From Cudoniella acicularis (taxonomy: Eukaryota; Ascomycota; Leotiomycetes; Helotiales; Helotiaceae), in the NCBI GenBank assembly GCA_013054445.1, contig JAAMPI010000131.1, positions 1 through 61,788 on the forward strand: 61,788 nt of DNA, written 5' to 3'. This document shows, in pieces, positions 41,526 to 53,164 of this stretch. The notes under the pieces are model-generated. The model ran no database searches, was not told the origin of the DNA, and saw only the letters and a program-made list of their open reading frames with translations. Position 1 is the first letter of the stretch, and each line of letters starts with the position of its first letter. The translations under genes and the position numbers were made by a program.

Positions 41526-44340
41526 GATTCTTTAATTATAGCTTAATATAACTTGAGTATAAATAACTACGATTTTTATAATATAGTAGGTAAAAGTGGT
41601 AGGTACGGGTCAAGTAGGCCGTATCTAATAGCCCTAGCTCTTACTATTAGTATAGGTATTATAGAAGATTATTATACGACTTGACCTGGTGAGTTAGGTG
41701 ATCCGGATAGATCTCGGTGAATGTTAGGCCTAGGCGATCCGCTAGGGATCTTAGGTAGGCAATCTATAGGCTAAGAGACTAATTAAATAGACAAATGACT
41801 CTTTTAATTATTCTACGAGACGTGGTAGACGGAATAGAGAGGATATCGTTTGCGTTCTAGAATTTGCTATATAGGGTATAGAACGCTTCGGTTATCTTCG
41901 AGCCTTAAGCCTTACTAATCTTATTCCGGCTATCGCGTCATTCCTAAATTCCTATCGCTATCCGATCGCAAGATATATATAACGTTACGGCCGAGCTAAG
42001 TTCCCTATAAGATTCTTTAATATTATAGGTTTGCCTTCGATCAAACCCCCGATACGAGTTCTTATCCGGACTCGCCTGGCCTAACTCTAGAAGATTGACT
42101 ATTCTTTTAATAAGGCCGATACGGAATTGATTAAAAAGCTTTACGATAGGCTATCTATTACCGATAAAACGAAAACTAGACACCTTATTACGAGGATCTC
42201 GGATAACAAGAAATTAGATAATAAGAAGTTAGATAACAAGAAGTTAGATAACGAGAAGTCGGATAGCGAGAAGCTAGATAGCGAGAAGCTAGATAGCGAG
42301 AAGCTCGAATAGCGAGAAGTCGAATAGCGAGAAGGTAGATACTAAGAAGGTAGATAATAAGAAGTTAGAACGAGTTAATATTATTTTCGACTATAGTTTA
42401 CTAATAATCAAGTGTTAACTACGAGTTATAATATATTCTATTATAGTCGAAGGCTTAGATTTGACTATTAAGCCGCTTTTTAATCTAAATATTAGGTAAT
42501 TCGTAAACCGGACCGTAGATATATACGATAAAATAAATTTCGAGAATAATCGATATTTCTTAATTCGGCTAGACATTCGAATAAAGACTCGAAGACAACG
42601 ACTTACTATACTTCTAATAATAAACCCTAGCTTTTAGTATTAAGATTAGATACTAATATTTTAATAGACGTAGGCATTTACGCTATACCCGTATAACCGT
42701 AATTGTTAGGCTATTAGATTTAAATAGTATAATAGGATAGTTTATAGATAAGGATAATACGTTATAAAAATTTAGAAGCTTATATAGATTCTTTATCCTT
42801 TTCGTAATAATATAAAATCTATAACTAAGCTTATACTTTACTATCTATTTCCTGTCTACTCTAGATCATATGTCTAATTTATTATACTTAACCGCTACCC
42901 TCTATTATCGTGCTTTCTAGAGTCGTAGCTAAACAACTATAATAGCCGGGTTTTTTGATTATATCCGCCTAAATAGTTCTATTAAAAGGGTAGTTATATA
43001 TATCCCTTTCTTTATTTCTGTCGTACTTATCCGGTATATCGTCTAATAAACATAAATACCGCTCCTATTCGTAGGTCCTGATTATATATATATCGGTCTT
43101 ATTACGTAGGCTTTATATCCTAACTCGTAAGTTTCGGACTCGAGAAATTCCGGAATAAACTTATAATATAAATTAAAATATTTTCGTAAAATAAGGCTTA
43201 TAGAATCGTATTAAAATACTATCTTAAGAATTAATAAATTTCGATTTAATAAATATAGAAATTAGAATTCGTAAACCGTAAAGAGTTGACCTAAATTTTC
43301 TAAAGCCTTATAATAGTATTAAAGCGAAATTAAATACGTAAGACTATTATATAACTACTTAAATAAGACTTCTTATTAAGATATATAACAATTAATATAC
43401 TAGCGAAATAATCTATATAAAAGGATTATACCTTACTTATGCCTATTATTTTAATAAGGCGAAAATAAGGCGAGTAGACGTATAAGGCCTTTATAGTCCG
43501 AGACGATAAGGCGCTTAGTACGGCTCGATACGAATCCTCGTCCCGATCCGTAATAACGCTTATAATATAAAACGAGACGAAATCAGTTAAACAATTTAAG
43601 GAAGAAAGAAGTTATCGCCCGTCGCTTTATAAAGCTGGCCTTTTCGAAGGTTAATACCTAGGTGGTAAAGAGTAGGGCCTCGACGTCATCGTATCTAAGC
43701 CGGACTATATAGGTGAAATAGTCCTTACGATAAACCTTAGTATACCCGTCCTAGTCTATATTAACGTTAATAGTAATAGTTTATACGCGAACCGACTAGC
43801 CCTTCCGTAAAAAAGACCGTTTCCGGTCCCCTTTCTTAAGTTCTACTCTACTTCTATCGCGTTAGGGGGCGTATACTAAAAATGATCGGGGAACCGAAGG
43901 TAGACCTACTAAATACCTTCGACGATATATTCTAAAGCGGATTTAAAGAACAGGTAATTATTCTAATAAAACCTTTAAAACTTTATACTTTAAAAGTCTA
44001 TTATTCTTTCGCTAAAGTGCCGAGATTAACATACTATAAGAGACGAGGGACTATATAATCTTAATTCTACTAACCTTCTACTAAGTAGGCACCTCTCTAA
44101 TATCTATAATTCCTTTAATATATATATAGCTAACAAGCTTATAATAATCCTCTTTCTTTTTAAAAAGGTACGAAACCTACGCCCCTCTAAGAATAGTAAT
44201 AACTTGACCTTTCTTTATAACTTTAGCTAGAGTATAACTAAATATCCCCTTTTTAGTAATAAAGAAACGATCCTCGATAACCGTGCCTCTAAATTTAAGG
44301 AATCTTTCGAAGTGTCTTTAGAATATTCTTATCTATAATT
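41526..44340. other. RIP-degraded tract with no recognised gene
   Basis: TA-rich, stops in all frames. It contains the 15-bp minisatellite at 42200-42372. A hydrophobic plus-strand reading near 43000-43130 (YIPFFISVVLIRYIV) persists across stops but I cannot place it. Confidence 0.4.
42200..42372 (+). repeat. 15-bp minisatellite, about 11 copies
   Basis: Units of the form GATAACAAGAAGTTA drift through GATAGCGAGAAGCTA to GATACTAAGAAGGTA. In one frame they encode DNKKL/DSEKL pentapeptides. The drift follows unit order, so the array probably grew by slippage. Confidence 0.9.
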
Positions 44341-44349
44341 CTAGGTTTG

Positions 44350-46170
44350 TTTTCTCTAAAAACATAACTACTATAATCTAAGAACTAAATCCTTTAGGAA
44401 GCTCGCCTTAAAAACTACTATTTATAGACGATATAAGTTTTAGACGTACGTAAAGTATAATAAAAAATAATCGGTACTATATAGGCTAAGGTGCTTTTAT
44501 TCGCCTGTTAAATAGCGCCGTAAGAGTCGACTATAGGGCCTCGATGTTTAATTGTCTACTATCTATAGGATAGCTATCTCTAATAGCGCTATTACGAAGG
44601 ACTTCGGCGAAGATTAGCGGTAGGTTTTAAGAGATAGAGAGTAGCTCGCTTCTATTACGTTTACGTTCCTCTAGCAAGTGGTCAGTAGCTACTAACGTCG
44701 TCTGGCTCGTTGGCTTTCGAAAGTCTCTATAGTAGACGCCGAATATAAATTTACTATGTTTCTCGAGCTATTCTTCGAGCCTTATAATAATATTAAGAAC
44801 ATTATTATCCTTAATAGTAAAAATCTCGTCTATCTCGTCAAGTAAATACCTATTAACGAAGAGAGTATTGCCTTTAATAATAGGCCTTAGGGAAATAAGT
44901 ATACTAAATTCCGGCCGGGTAAATATAATAGCCTCTATATAAGATTCTATTGTCTATTCTAGAACTTAAGATAGTAGCTCGGACATAGTTCTCCGAGACA
45001 TAAGAGTCTTGTCGGACTAAAGGTAGAGATCTTATCTCTATCGTATAATATAGTAAGATGCCTTATAGAAAATTTCTTTAACTGATTTATTATAGTCAGG
45101 TATTATATCTTAATAAAGTGATTATAGTTTGACAATTCTAAAAGCGGTATAGATATAATCTCGAGGGTCTTTTTATTTAGAATAGCTAAAACTAGTCAAT
45201 ACGATAGCTAAGTCTAGACATCTAGGATTCTGTTTGTTTCTATATCGTATTCGAGCGTCTCGAACATATAGTAGTTTATTATATAATTTAGTATTGTTTG
45301 GCTAGAAGCTAAGCTTAAACCGGCCTTCGTAGGCTATACGGAAAAGATCCTAGTATATAGTATATACGCCGTAGACTACGTATACGGCTTCTACTACTAC
45401 TACTTCCTAGATAATCTATGACCTTTTAAAGTACGAGTCACTAAAGAGTGTGTTAATTGCTCTTTATATATCGTCGTCGTTAAACTTAAAAATAGTATCG
45501 TTATCGAGTTCGGGATGTCGTTCTAGTATTATATACTAAAGACGTAAATCTTTATCGTATGTTATAAAGATATAATTCTCTCGGGTCTAGATAATAGATC
45601 TATATTCTAGACGCTTTTCTATCCTCTCTACTAATATGTTCTCTATCTTCTCTATATCTGGCTTCCTAGTCGGATGTCGCTTAACTCCTACGAATATAAG
45701 GTACGGTAATATCTCGAATACGGTTTTGACGCCTAGGAAGCTAGGACCTAGCCAGATAAGGACTAATATCGCGTAGGTATAGATATCGCGTATAAGAGGA
45801 ATTTACTTCGATTTCTTATTTTCGTTTTCCTGATTAATATAGACTACGTTAACCTAAAAGACCTTCGGGCTGGCCAGAGTACGTAAGGCTCGGAGTGTTA
45901 CTACTAGATTTCTTATGACTTTAAGGCTAGTATTCCCGTAGATTATATCGGCAAAGCTAGTGTCTTTAGACTATTAGTAAGAAAGAGTATAGTAATCTAG
46001 TAAAGTATCGAGAGTTACTATCGCTAGGTAGTATATAATAGGATCTGATACTTTTCCTAGACGTAAAGTCAGGAGCCGAATTGCTCGCTCGCTAGTCAAA
46101 TGTTCGTAGAGTATACTTGTTATAATAAAAGGCTCTAATAATCCGTTAGTGATAAGTAAAATCAAAATCC
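44350..46170 (-). pseudogene. RIP-degraded HET-domain gene
   Basis: From 46165 the minus strand reads PFIITSILYEHLTSERAIRL, LLTLRLGKVSDPI, TLDTLLDYYTLSY (the YDALSY motif), then around 45850 VNVVYINQENENKKSK and IPLIRDIYTYAILVLIWLGP, which are the second and third HET motifs (WVDAxCINQ.. and ..WLG). Downstream come VFEILPYLIFVGVKRHPT, a central region with EVVVVEAVYVVYGVYTI, and, near 44900, FTRPEFSILISLRPIIKGN and HLLEERKRNRSELLSIS. Stops are TAG/TAA at former Gln/Trp codons. The whole length is consistent with one intron-poor HET gene. It is inactive. Confidence 0.7.
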
Positions 46171-47384
46171 TAATTATTTAATAATATAGCTAAAAATTAA
46201 AATAGTTTAAATAATACCGATCTTGACTCTAGAAATAGTCTATTATAGTTATAATCGAGAAGGCTACGAGACTACTATTGCCTATAGCACGTATATATAC
46301 TATGATTCGCGGGTTAGTTTAGGTACGTAAGAGTATAAAATAATAATAAGCTATATATTTCGAAATATTCTATCGTTCGATAAGAACATAGGTAAGTATA
46401 TCTTATTAAACTATATAGTATATGCCTACTATAGTTCTCTTTTAAAACTTGTTTCTAGACTCCTAGAGTTTGTTTACTATTATCTATACGCTACGCTTAA
46501 AACTTTCTCGATTTTATCCCTTTAGCACTTACTAACTATAATTCTAACGCTTTTTAATTAAATTCTAATACTCTAATCAATTTCGATAGCTTCTTACGAG
46601 TCGTAGGCTAGCGCCTTTATTCGTACTTAGACGAACTACGCCGGTAATAGGGGTTATTAGAATTCTACCCGTATAGACTATATTACTAAAATCGACGACC
46701 TGATTAACTCTTAATATTTAATTATACTATAATTAACCCTACTATTTGTTTCTTCTAATAGGCCCTCTATTTGATCTAACAAGCTCTACGCATCTTCTAG
46801 ACATATTAGCGATACGATGTCGTATCTCCTCTATTATAATTTTGTCTTATTCCTCCTAATACGTTAACTCTTAAAAAGTAGAAGCTCGTCCGGGAAAGAT
46901 TATTTTAAAAAGTTTAGACGAACCCGACTTAAATTTAGTATAAAATATTTATATTACTATACTAGTAATTATTATTTAAATAATATAGGAAAGAACCCCG
47001 GGTCTAAAAAATCTAAACTATAGAGAAGACTAAGGTAATACTATGTCTAATAGCGAATCGTGACTAAAGACATGCCCCCTAGATCTACTAACCCTATAAT
47101 AATAATTATACGTGTTAAAACTCCGCTTAAGCTCGCTAAAAGCTCTATCTACCGTAAAATTGTTTTAATAAGGCTAGGTAAGCTTATAAGATCTAAAAAA
47201 AACGTATCCTTTAACACTAGGTTCGTAAATCAGGTAGCCTAATAATACCCTAAACCGTTATGATTATGTTAGTACGTTTCTTTAGGGTCTGATTTAGGAC
47301 CCCTCTAGGTATAAAGACATATATATATTTACTAAAAAGGTTATTTAAACAAGGCAGAACCACTAACTATATAAAATAGATCTA
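46171..47384. other. RIP-degraded interval without a recognised gene
   Basis: TA-rich; the 60-codon frame at 47060-47242 has no motif. Nothing else seen. Confidence 0.45.
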
Positions 47385-48480
47385 AAAGAAGAATTTAGTT
47401 TTCTCTATAAGCTAGGTCTAAGCGTGGCCGTTTTTAGAAAGTATCTTAAGAAATCTTATAAAAGTCCTAGGGAACTTATTTTTTTTTATTGTCGTAATAC
47501 GATTAGTAGGCGATAAACTCTATTACTAGGATATCTTTCCGGAAGATAAGCTAAACAGACTAAGAAATTAGATCCGATATAAAGACCTAATAGGTTTAGT
47601 AGCTAAATAGAAAGAGCTCGACGTTATTAGCTATAAGGTAAAAACCTACCTGGCTAGGGAAAATCCGGGAATAGACTACTTAGCTATAATAGATAAGATG
47701 TTTTTAAACGAAGATAAGAAGAATTATACGTATACTCTTAGTAAAGAGACTCGGCGTATAGTCCGAATTTTATACCTATAAGAGGAAATTAGTCTAAATA
47801 ATACTTTATTACCCTTTTTAGATTATATAAGCTAATAGCTATTTAGGAGAATATTATAGAAGGGTTTAGAGAGCTATTAAGAACTTCTCCGACCTGATTA
47901 CCCTAAACCGAAAGTTCTTCTTAAGACAGATTCCTAAAACGCTATATTATCGTAGACAGATAGACGAGGAGACGATTCCGCTCGTACCTAGTTTATTAAA
48001 ATTATACGATTTCGGATTATTTATTATCGGTAGCCAGCTATATAACTACGAGGGTTAATAAGAACGGTAACAAGTTGACGGAATAGTAATAAAAGCCTTA
48101 TATTAGCTTTATTATATCAGGTAAGGATCTTTCGTACTTAGAGTTCTTTAAAAAGCTTAAGGAGAGAGTAGACATTATAATAGCTACTTAGGAGCTATGT
48201 CCGTTCCGGATAGTAGATAGCTCTTATAGCCTCTATAACGTGATACGCGGACGTACCGTAGATAATAACAAGGATCTAGAAATCGTAAAGTAGAAGTGCT
48301 ACGGAAGCGTTTGTTCTAATAGCGATAGGTCATTCTTTATATTAAAGTACTTTCCGGCGATAGAGTAAGGAAAGCTAGTATTCTTTAATGTTACCGTAAG
48401 TAGATAAGGGGTTTAACTAGACGTCCTAGACGTCATCGAGGAGGTTGTTAGTGACCTTGACCGGCCTCTTATGTCTTAAA
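47385..48480 (+). pseudogene. Unknown family, degraded, copy B (paralogue of 34490)
   Basis: Motifs in the same order as copy A: EFSFLYKLGLSVAVF, a decayed RPDRD region, LNRLRN-type helix, TYLARENPGIDYLAIIDKMF and YTYTLSKETRRIVRILYL. It then runs further, with QIPKTLYYRRQIDEETIPLV, PSLLKLYDFGLFIIGSQLYN, YISGKDLSYLEFFKKLKERV and CYGSVCSNSDRSFFILKYFP. Stops and frame changes are frequent. It seems to preserve more of the gene than copy A. No function assigned. Confidence 0.55.
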
Positions 48481-49504
48481 CGGATAAATGATAATATTGA
48501 TATTTATAAGATCCTATAGAACTATACGTCTTATATTGCTATAGGTTAAAGGCAGTATCACTTAAAGGAAAGGCTCGAAGAAATGTTAACCTAACCCTTC
48601 TAAAATTATTCCTCTTTACCTTAACGACAATTCTTAAGTCTAAGCCAATTCTAGATTTCGTATACTTAGTAACCATACGATTTGTCTATATCTAGCCTCG
48701 CCGCGAATATGCCGTTAAGATCGGCCGCCTGTCTAGTTTAGGCCTTTACGGGCATTCTAAAAAGGCGCTATAGGCGATCCAAGTTCACGTCTATAAATCA
48801 CTAGTTTTAGGAGTAGCCGATTATAGCTCCCTTTAGTATAGACAGACCTTAAAATAGGCGGCGTCTAATTTAGGCTCACTCTAGATCTAGACTATATAGA
48901 TCGTTATTTGCCAGCTAGGGAGCCGCGCCTCTCGGCTCGAATACGGGAGCCGTGGGACAGCGATTGTTTCTAGTCGTATCGAGGAGTAGAGCTTGAGCTT
49001 GAGGAGGGCTACGATAACATGTAATATGAGCTGATACAGCGAGGGTAAAGCGTAGCGCTATCTTTAAAGGCGAGGAGTTTAAGAAGTTTTATAGAGTAGG
49101 AGAGAGCTCTCGTAGAGCTTCTTAAAGTCTATATGTTGCCTGCGACGTGTGTGGAGTACAAACTCTCGCATTTCTTATCGTGATGACCTCCGAAAAACCG
49201 CCATAAAATTTGCCTTGTTAAGGCTGATAGGCCGTAGTCAAGCAATAAGGCTAAGGCGCAGTTGAGATTTTCGTTCCTGACCACTCAGAAACCGACAACA
49301 GTGCTGCCTAGAGAGTAGCCGCAATAAACGACGTCACAACTTTGATTGCGGAAGGGGGCTCAAAAGAGGTTACTCTAACAAGTCTGATCCCTTTATCCTA
49401 TTCACCATCAACTTTAAATACCTTAAGTCAAACTCAAAACCTTTATAATATCAATCACACATCTCACTCGTTTGAAGCATACGCCGCACGTAACATCGCC
49501 TATC
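48481..49504. other. Transition from degraded DNA to an intact island
   Basis: TA-rich until about 49130, then normal composition. 49320-49500 is probably the promoter and 5' UTR of the vWA gene. No element ends were recognised at this border. Confidence 0.4.
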
Positions 49505-50768
49505 ATGCCTACAGGAAACCCAGTATGGCTAGCTCGTAATTCCTCGATACTTGGCTCGATACGCAAAGGTTTAAGTCGCAAGAGTAGCAATGTCTCTACT
49601 CAATCAAACACCTCAGCAACGAGCCAAGAACCTCAACCTCCCAGCTTCAGAGACCCAGCCGACCTAAACAGCCTAAATACCAACTTTCAGCAAGTTAGTC
49701 TTGGCGAAGATGAGGCCCGCAGAAGAAACCCACATCCTCTCACAAACCCTTCCCGCCCGGGCATGAATGAGCCTCCTCCAGCATATACGCCTTCCCCAAA
49801 TGCTACCTCAGGTCCAACGCGCGGCGCTCTGCCACCTGAGTTGGCGGCTCCTTCTTCGTTATCATACTCGCCCGCAGCGCCCATGTCAATACCAGCCACC
49901 GTCCCAAGTGGCGAAGACCCCTACGCCTTCCTGACGACCTTCGATACTATCCTCCTCATCGATGATTCAGGCTCCATGGCCGGCCGTGGCTGGCGCGAAG
50001 TCTCGCAGGCATTAGCTATTATTGCACCTATCGTTTCCGCCCACGACGACGACGGTTTGGATCTCTACTTTATGAACCATAAGTCCACCGATGGTGGCTC
50101 CCCAAATGAGGGTATCGCTGCTGGCGGGTATAGAGGGATCAAAAGAGCTGCTACCGTCACCGAAATCTTCGCGAGAGTCCGACCACAAGGCGGAACTCCT
50201 ACTGGTATCAGAATCCACAATATCTTGAAGCCGTATTTGGCAAAGTTGGAGACTGAGATTGCTGTTGGCAAGGAGATGAAGCCCGTCAATCTCATTGTGT
50301 TGACGGATGGTGTTCCTTCGGACGATGTTGAATCGGTATTACTTTCAGCTGCGAAAAAGCTCGATAAGCTCGATGCACCGCCATACCAAGTTGGTGTGCA
50401 GTTCTTCCAAGTTGGCAACGAAGAAGGTGCTAAGGAGGCACTCGAGGAGCTTGACGATGGATTGAGCGAGCTTGTCGAAGGTGGAGTTAGAGATATCGTC
50501 GATACCGTCACTTGGACAGGCGGGAGTAGCCAGAGCGAAGGTGGCGTTGGTTTGACGGGTGATGGAATCCTGAAAGCAGTAAGTAGATTTTCCGGAGCTA
50601 TTCTCTACCCGACGTGGAATGTTTCGAGAGCTACGACTCCGAGACTTCTCCAAACGTACTTTTTGAATAAATGCTGATTCAGAACTTCTATAGGTACTCG
50701 GCGCTGTAGTCAAGAGACTTGACCGCAGACGGGCCAGCGGCGAGGTTAGAAGAACCGCTCGCTCTTAA
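49505..50768 (+). CDS. von Willebrand factor A domain protein, two exons
   Basis: Predicted join 49505-50578 and 50694-50768, 382 residues; an upstream in-frame ATG at 49472 would add 11. The 115-bp intron has GTAAGT and CTATAG. The N-terminal third is Ser/Pro-rich and low complexity, with a conserved-looking opening MPTGNPVWLARNSSILGSIR. The vWA domain spans about residues 145-350: the MIDAS motif DDSGSM, then a Thr of GGTPTG and the Asp of LTDGVPSD provide the three metal-binding sites. The C-terminus from exon 2 is basic (GAVVKRLDRRRASGEV). Such fungal proteins are cytosolic and of unknown role; the vWA fold normally mediates Mg-dependent protein binding. Intact and not RIP-altered. Confidence 0.85.
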
Positions 50769-50939
50769 TTCTCAATGTTTGTGTTTTCCTAATGCTGTTT
50801 TCCAATCCTTTATACCATGTCCAAATCTCTCTAGCCAGATGAGCCAGACCCGCTTGTCGCGTAGCGGGAATGCAGGCGCAGCCTTCCCGATCGAGGGAGC
50901 AGTGATAGCGTCGCTCGTTGCTTGGGAGCTCTCGACTTA

Positions 50940-51491
50940 TTCTGGGCATCCCAACTGCCACCATTATCCAAGTCCTTGGCATACTTCCTGACTCCTTACA
51001 TAGACGGAAGAGATCTCAAAGGACCTGTAGTAATATCACATATTTTCCTTCTCATCGGCTATGCCATCCCCCTCTAGCTCTCCCTCGGCTACTTCCCTCG
51101 AACCGGCAGCGGTTATCTCTCCGGTTGGGAGGTCCCACGCAGAGAAGTCAGCATGGGTCAGCGGCGTTATCTGTGTAGGTATGGGGGATGTAGCAGCATC
51201 ATTAATAGGACGGCGATACGGCCGGCACAAATGGATTTGGGGCGGTGGTAAAGTATTGAAGGCAGCGCAGCGTTTGCTACTGCTGTGGGACTGGCGTTGA
51301 TACTGGCAATAGCATGGCTTAGAATTGGGGGTTGGCCGGCTAATAATGAGGATCCTTGGATTTTGACATTTGGGAAAGCCGGCGTTGCGGCGGGGGTGGC
51401 AAGCTTGACTGAAGCTGTGCTGACGGGTGGGAATGACAATGTTGTCGTTCCTGTGGTGCTGTGGCCTTGTGTTAAAGGACTAGGAATTTAG
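50940..51491 (+). pseudogene. Dolichol kinase (SEC59-like) C-terminal relic
   Basis: Dolichol kinase is an ER membrane CTP-dependent enzyme of N-glycosylation. The plus strand has its C-terminal third in three frames: FLTPYIDGRDLKGPVVISHI and FLLIGYAIPL (50975-51080), then VSGVICVGMGDVAASLIGRR and YGRHKWIWGGGK (51150-51250), then, after loss of one base near 51252, SIEGSAAFATAVGLALILAI to AVLTGGNDNVVVPVVLWPCV and KGLGI stop at 51489. The CTP-binding/GGGK-S-EGS region is thus split by a frameshift and the N-terminal membrane helices are absent. Composition is not RIP-like, so this looks like a recent truncated duplicate. A working copy is presumably elsewhere, since the enzyme is essential. 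Confidence 0.65.
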
Positions 51492-51670
51492 ATCTGGATC
51501 TGGAGAAGCGGCACCTCGATGCATAGGATACTTGTCAAAACAGAAACAAATATCACATATTTTCGAGTGCATCGGAGATCATTTAAGCAAATGCAGACCC
51601 TTCCCCTTTTGCAGTTCTCAGCCAGATCCCTTGAAAACGTTCTGGCCATAATCAACACCCAGCAATCCAG

Positions 51671-52168
51671 ATGACATGCCAACAAAGCCCCTTTCCCCTT
51701 TCATTGTCAGCCTCGAGGATCGATAATAAAAGGGACAGTAGCTCGGCGGCACTCCGGCTGCCATTCACCGACAATTGCCGTGAACTAGCAAGGAAATCAC
51801 CACAGCCCTCTAGAATGCAAATTCTCCTTTCAATTGACACGAACGTTGCGGTAAGTCCTCGTTGCCAAGCATGTGATCGCCTCCAGGACCTCTGGAGCAG
51901 CTACTGTATAAATGGATACAGCAAAGATCAAGCGAAACAACCAAGGGATAAGAGGAAAACGAAAGAACGAAGTAATAAACAGGAGAAAGGAACCTTGATC
52001 AAGAAAGCACATGAACTAGGGGAATTCGATGGCATGGATGTGGCTCTGATCATTTGCAAGCATGGTCGGTACACTACATACGGCACGCCGTATTCCCCGT
52101 CAGCAGCTGCTTCTGTTGCAGCGGACTCAGTGTCGAATTCTTCGGCAGACGCTCCCATAGAGAGCTGA
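51671..52168 (+). CDS. Small MADS-box-like protein
   Basis: Open frame of 165 residues; the true start is uncertain (ATG at 51671 or 51815, or a spliced start). Residues about 92-138 read RDKRKTKERSNKQEKGTLIK, KAHELGEFDGMDVALIICKH and GRYTTYGT. This matches the shape of SRF-type MADS domains: basic helix with Arg/Lys, LIKKAHEL, then a V-A-L-I-I strand and GRY..Y. Divergent small proteins of this type are common in Leotiomycetes. DNA binding is plausible but unproven. The N-terminal 90 residues look non-conserved and may be 5' UTR. The C-terminus is Ser/Ala-rich. Confidence 0.55.
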   Translation: MTCQQSPFPLSLSASRIDNKRDSSSAALRLPFTDNCRELARKSPQPSRMQILLSIDTNVAVSPRCQACDRLQDLWSSYCINGYSKDQAKQPRDKRKTKERSNKQEKGTLIKKAHELGEFDGMDVALIICKHGRYTTYGTPYSPSAAASVAADSVSNSSADAPIES

Positions 52169-52389
52169 AAGCCTCCCAAGCATTCCTCGTCTATCTCCGA
52201 TATTTGTTCCTTCTTTTTCGACACCCCTTCACAGCCGACATCGCCTCGCATTCCCTCTGATGTTGTATAATTGATTCCAAGTACCATTTGTAGAAATGAG
52301 TGTTATCCAACCACTGTATCGACATGTCCACTGGAACTCGGGGTGGATAGATTCTGCTTGGCAGAGGTGGAATAGCTTGGATGGATTTC

Positions 52390-52791
52390 CTATACATGAC
52401 TTAGCCAAATAATCTTCAAGAGTGATAACGGACATACTATATGCGGATAGCTTTTCCATGATTTCACCCGCTTATGAACCTCCGTTGCAGGAACAAATAT
52501 AGGCTTGATGTGCCGTCTGACCTTAAATGCCATCACCCTGCAATCGCTATGGTCCGGATTATCGTAATCAAAGACAATGTATAACTTCTTAGCTGATAAG
52601 AAGAGCCCTATGAAGGCGGCTTTGCTGTAATCGGCCTCTGCAAAGTCGATGACGCCTTTCACGATGGGGCTGACTTGGTCAGCGATATCCTTGATGCTCT
52701 TGTTCGCATCAATCGAATGGTTTCGCGGTGAACAGAGGATAAGGCACCGTGCTTTGCCGCTTAAGTTCGATTGAACGGTAGGTTTCTCCAT
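52390..52791 (-). CDS. Unknown protein, 133 aa, possibly truncated
   Basis: ATG at 52791. The frame has an alpha/beta look: a KARCLILCSPRNHSIDA strand, KDIADQVSPIVKGVIDFAEA helix, KAAFIGLFLSAKKLYIVFDY and RRHIKPIFVPATEVHKRVKS. Downstream minus-strand readings in the two other frames (SVITLEDYLAKSCIGNPSKL and VPVDMSIQWLDNTHFYKWYL, to 52191) seem to continue it. Either introns or two frameshifts therefore separate the parts. No family recognised. Confidence 0.45.
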   Translation of the reverse strand: MEKPTVQSNLSGKARCLILCSPRNHSIDANKSIKDIADQVSPIVKGVIDFAEADYSKAAFIGLFLSAKKLYIVFDYDNPDHSDCRVMAFKVRRHIKPIFVPATEVHKRVKSWKSYPHIVCPLSLLKIIWLSHV

Positions 52792-52933
52792 GACAGAGGC
52801 TGTGATTTATTGTTGTGGTGGTAATTAGATACATTTATGGATTGAAGTTGACGTTGGACGTCGCCACCACAAGGCTAAACAGTCTCGTGATCTAAGCAGG
52901 GGCCACCCCCCACCAAAATCCTCCATGCCAAAG

Positions 52934-53164
52934 TTATGCGTCTGATGACTGACTCGACCCCGCCGAACCTTCAGAGTCACTGCTTGTTGGTGGAGTAGCG
53001 GTTTGAGGTTTATGATCAAGACAGTAATCCGAAATGCTCGCATCCAGGGTCTCATTGTATGTTATGTTGTCCCCAGTGCAGTTTCCACCACAGCCATTGC
53101 TCTGCTCTCGGCCCGGAACATCGCAGCCGCAGCGTTCGTAGTGTTTAGTGAAGGTGAAGCACAT
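52934..53164 (-). CDS. Small Cys-containing protein, 76 aa
   Basis: Starts MCFTFTKHYERCGCD and contains a further CGGNC and YC, six or so Cys in the first 48 residues, then a Ser/Thr-rich tail. The opening is like a group of small ascomycete proteins that begin MCF.F..Y..CGH with spaced Cys, perhaps a small zinc-binding fold. No signal peptide is apparent. Confidence is limited by length. Confidence 0.45.
   Translation of the reverse strand: MCFTFTKHYERCGCDVPGREQSNGCGGNCTGDNITYNETLDASISDYCLDHKPQTATPPTSSDSEGSAGSSQSSDA

Noticed and set aside
42200..42372. CRISPR-like array
   Set aside because: Units are contiguous 15-mers without spacers, drift gradually, and lie in a eukaryotic genome; it is a minisatellite.
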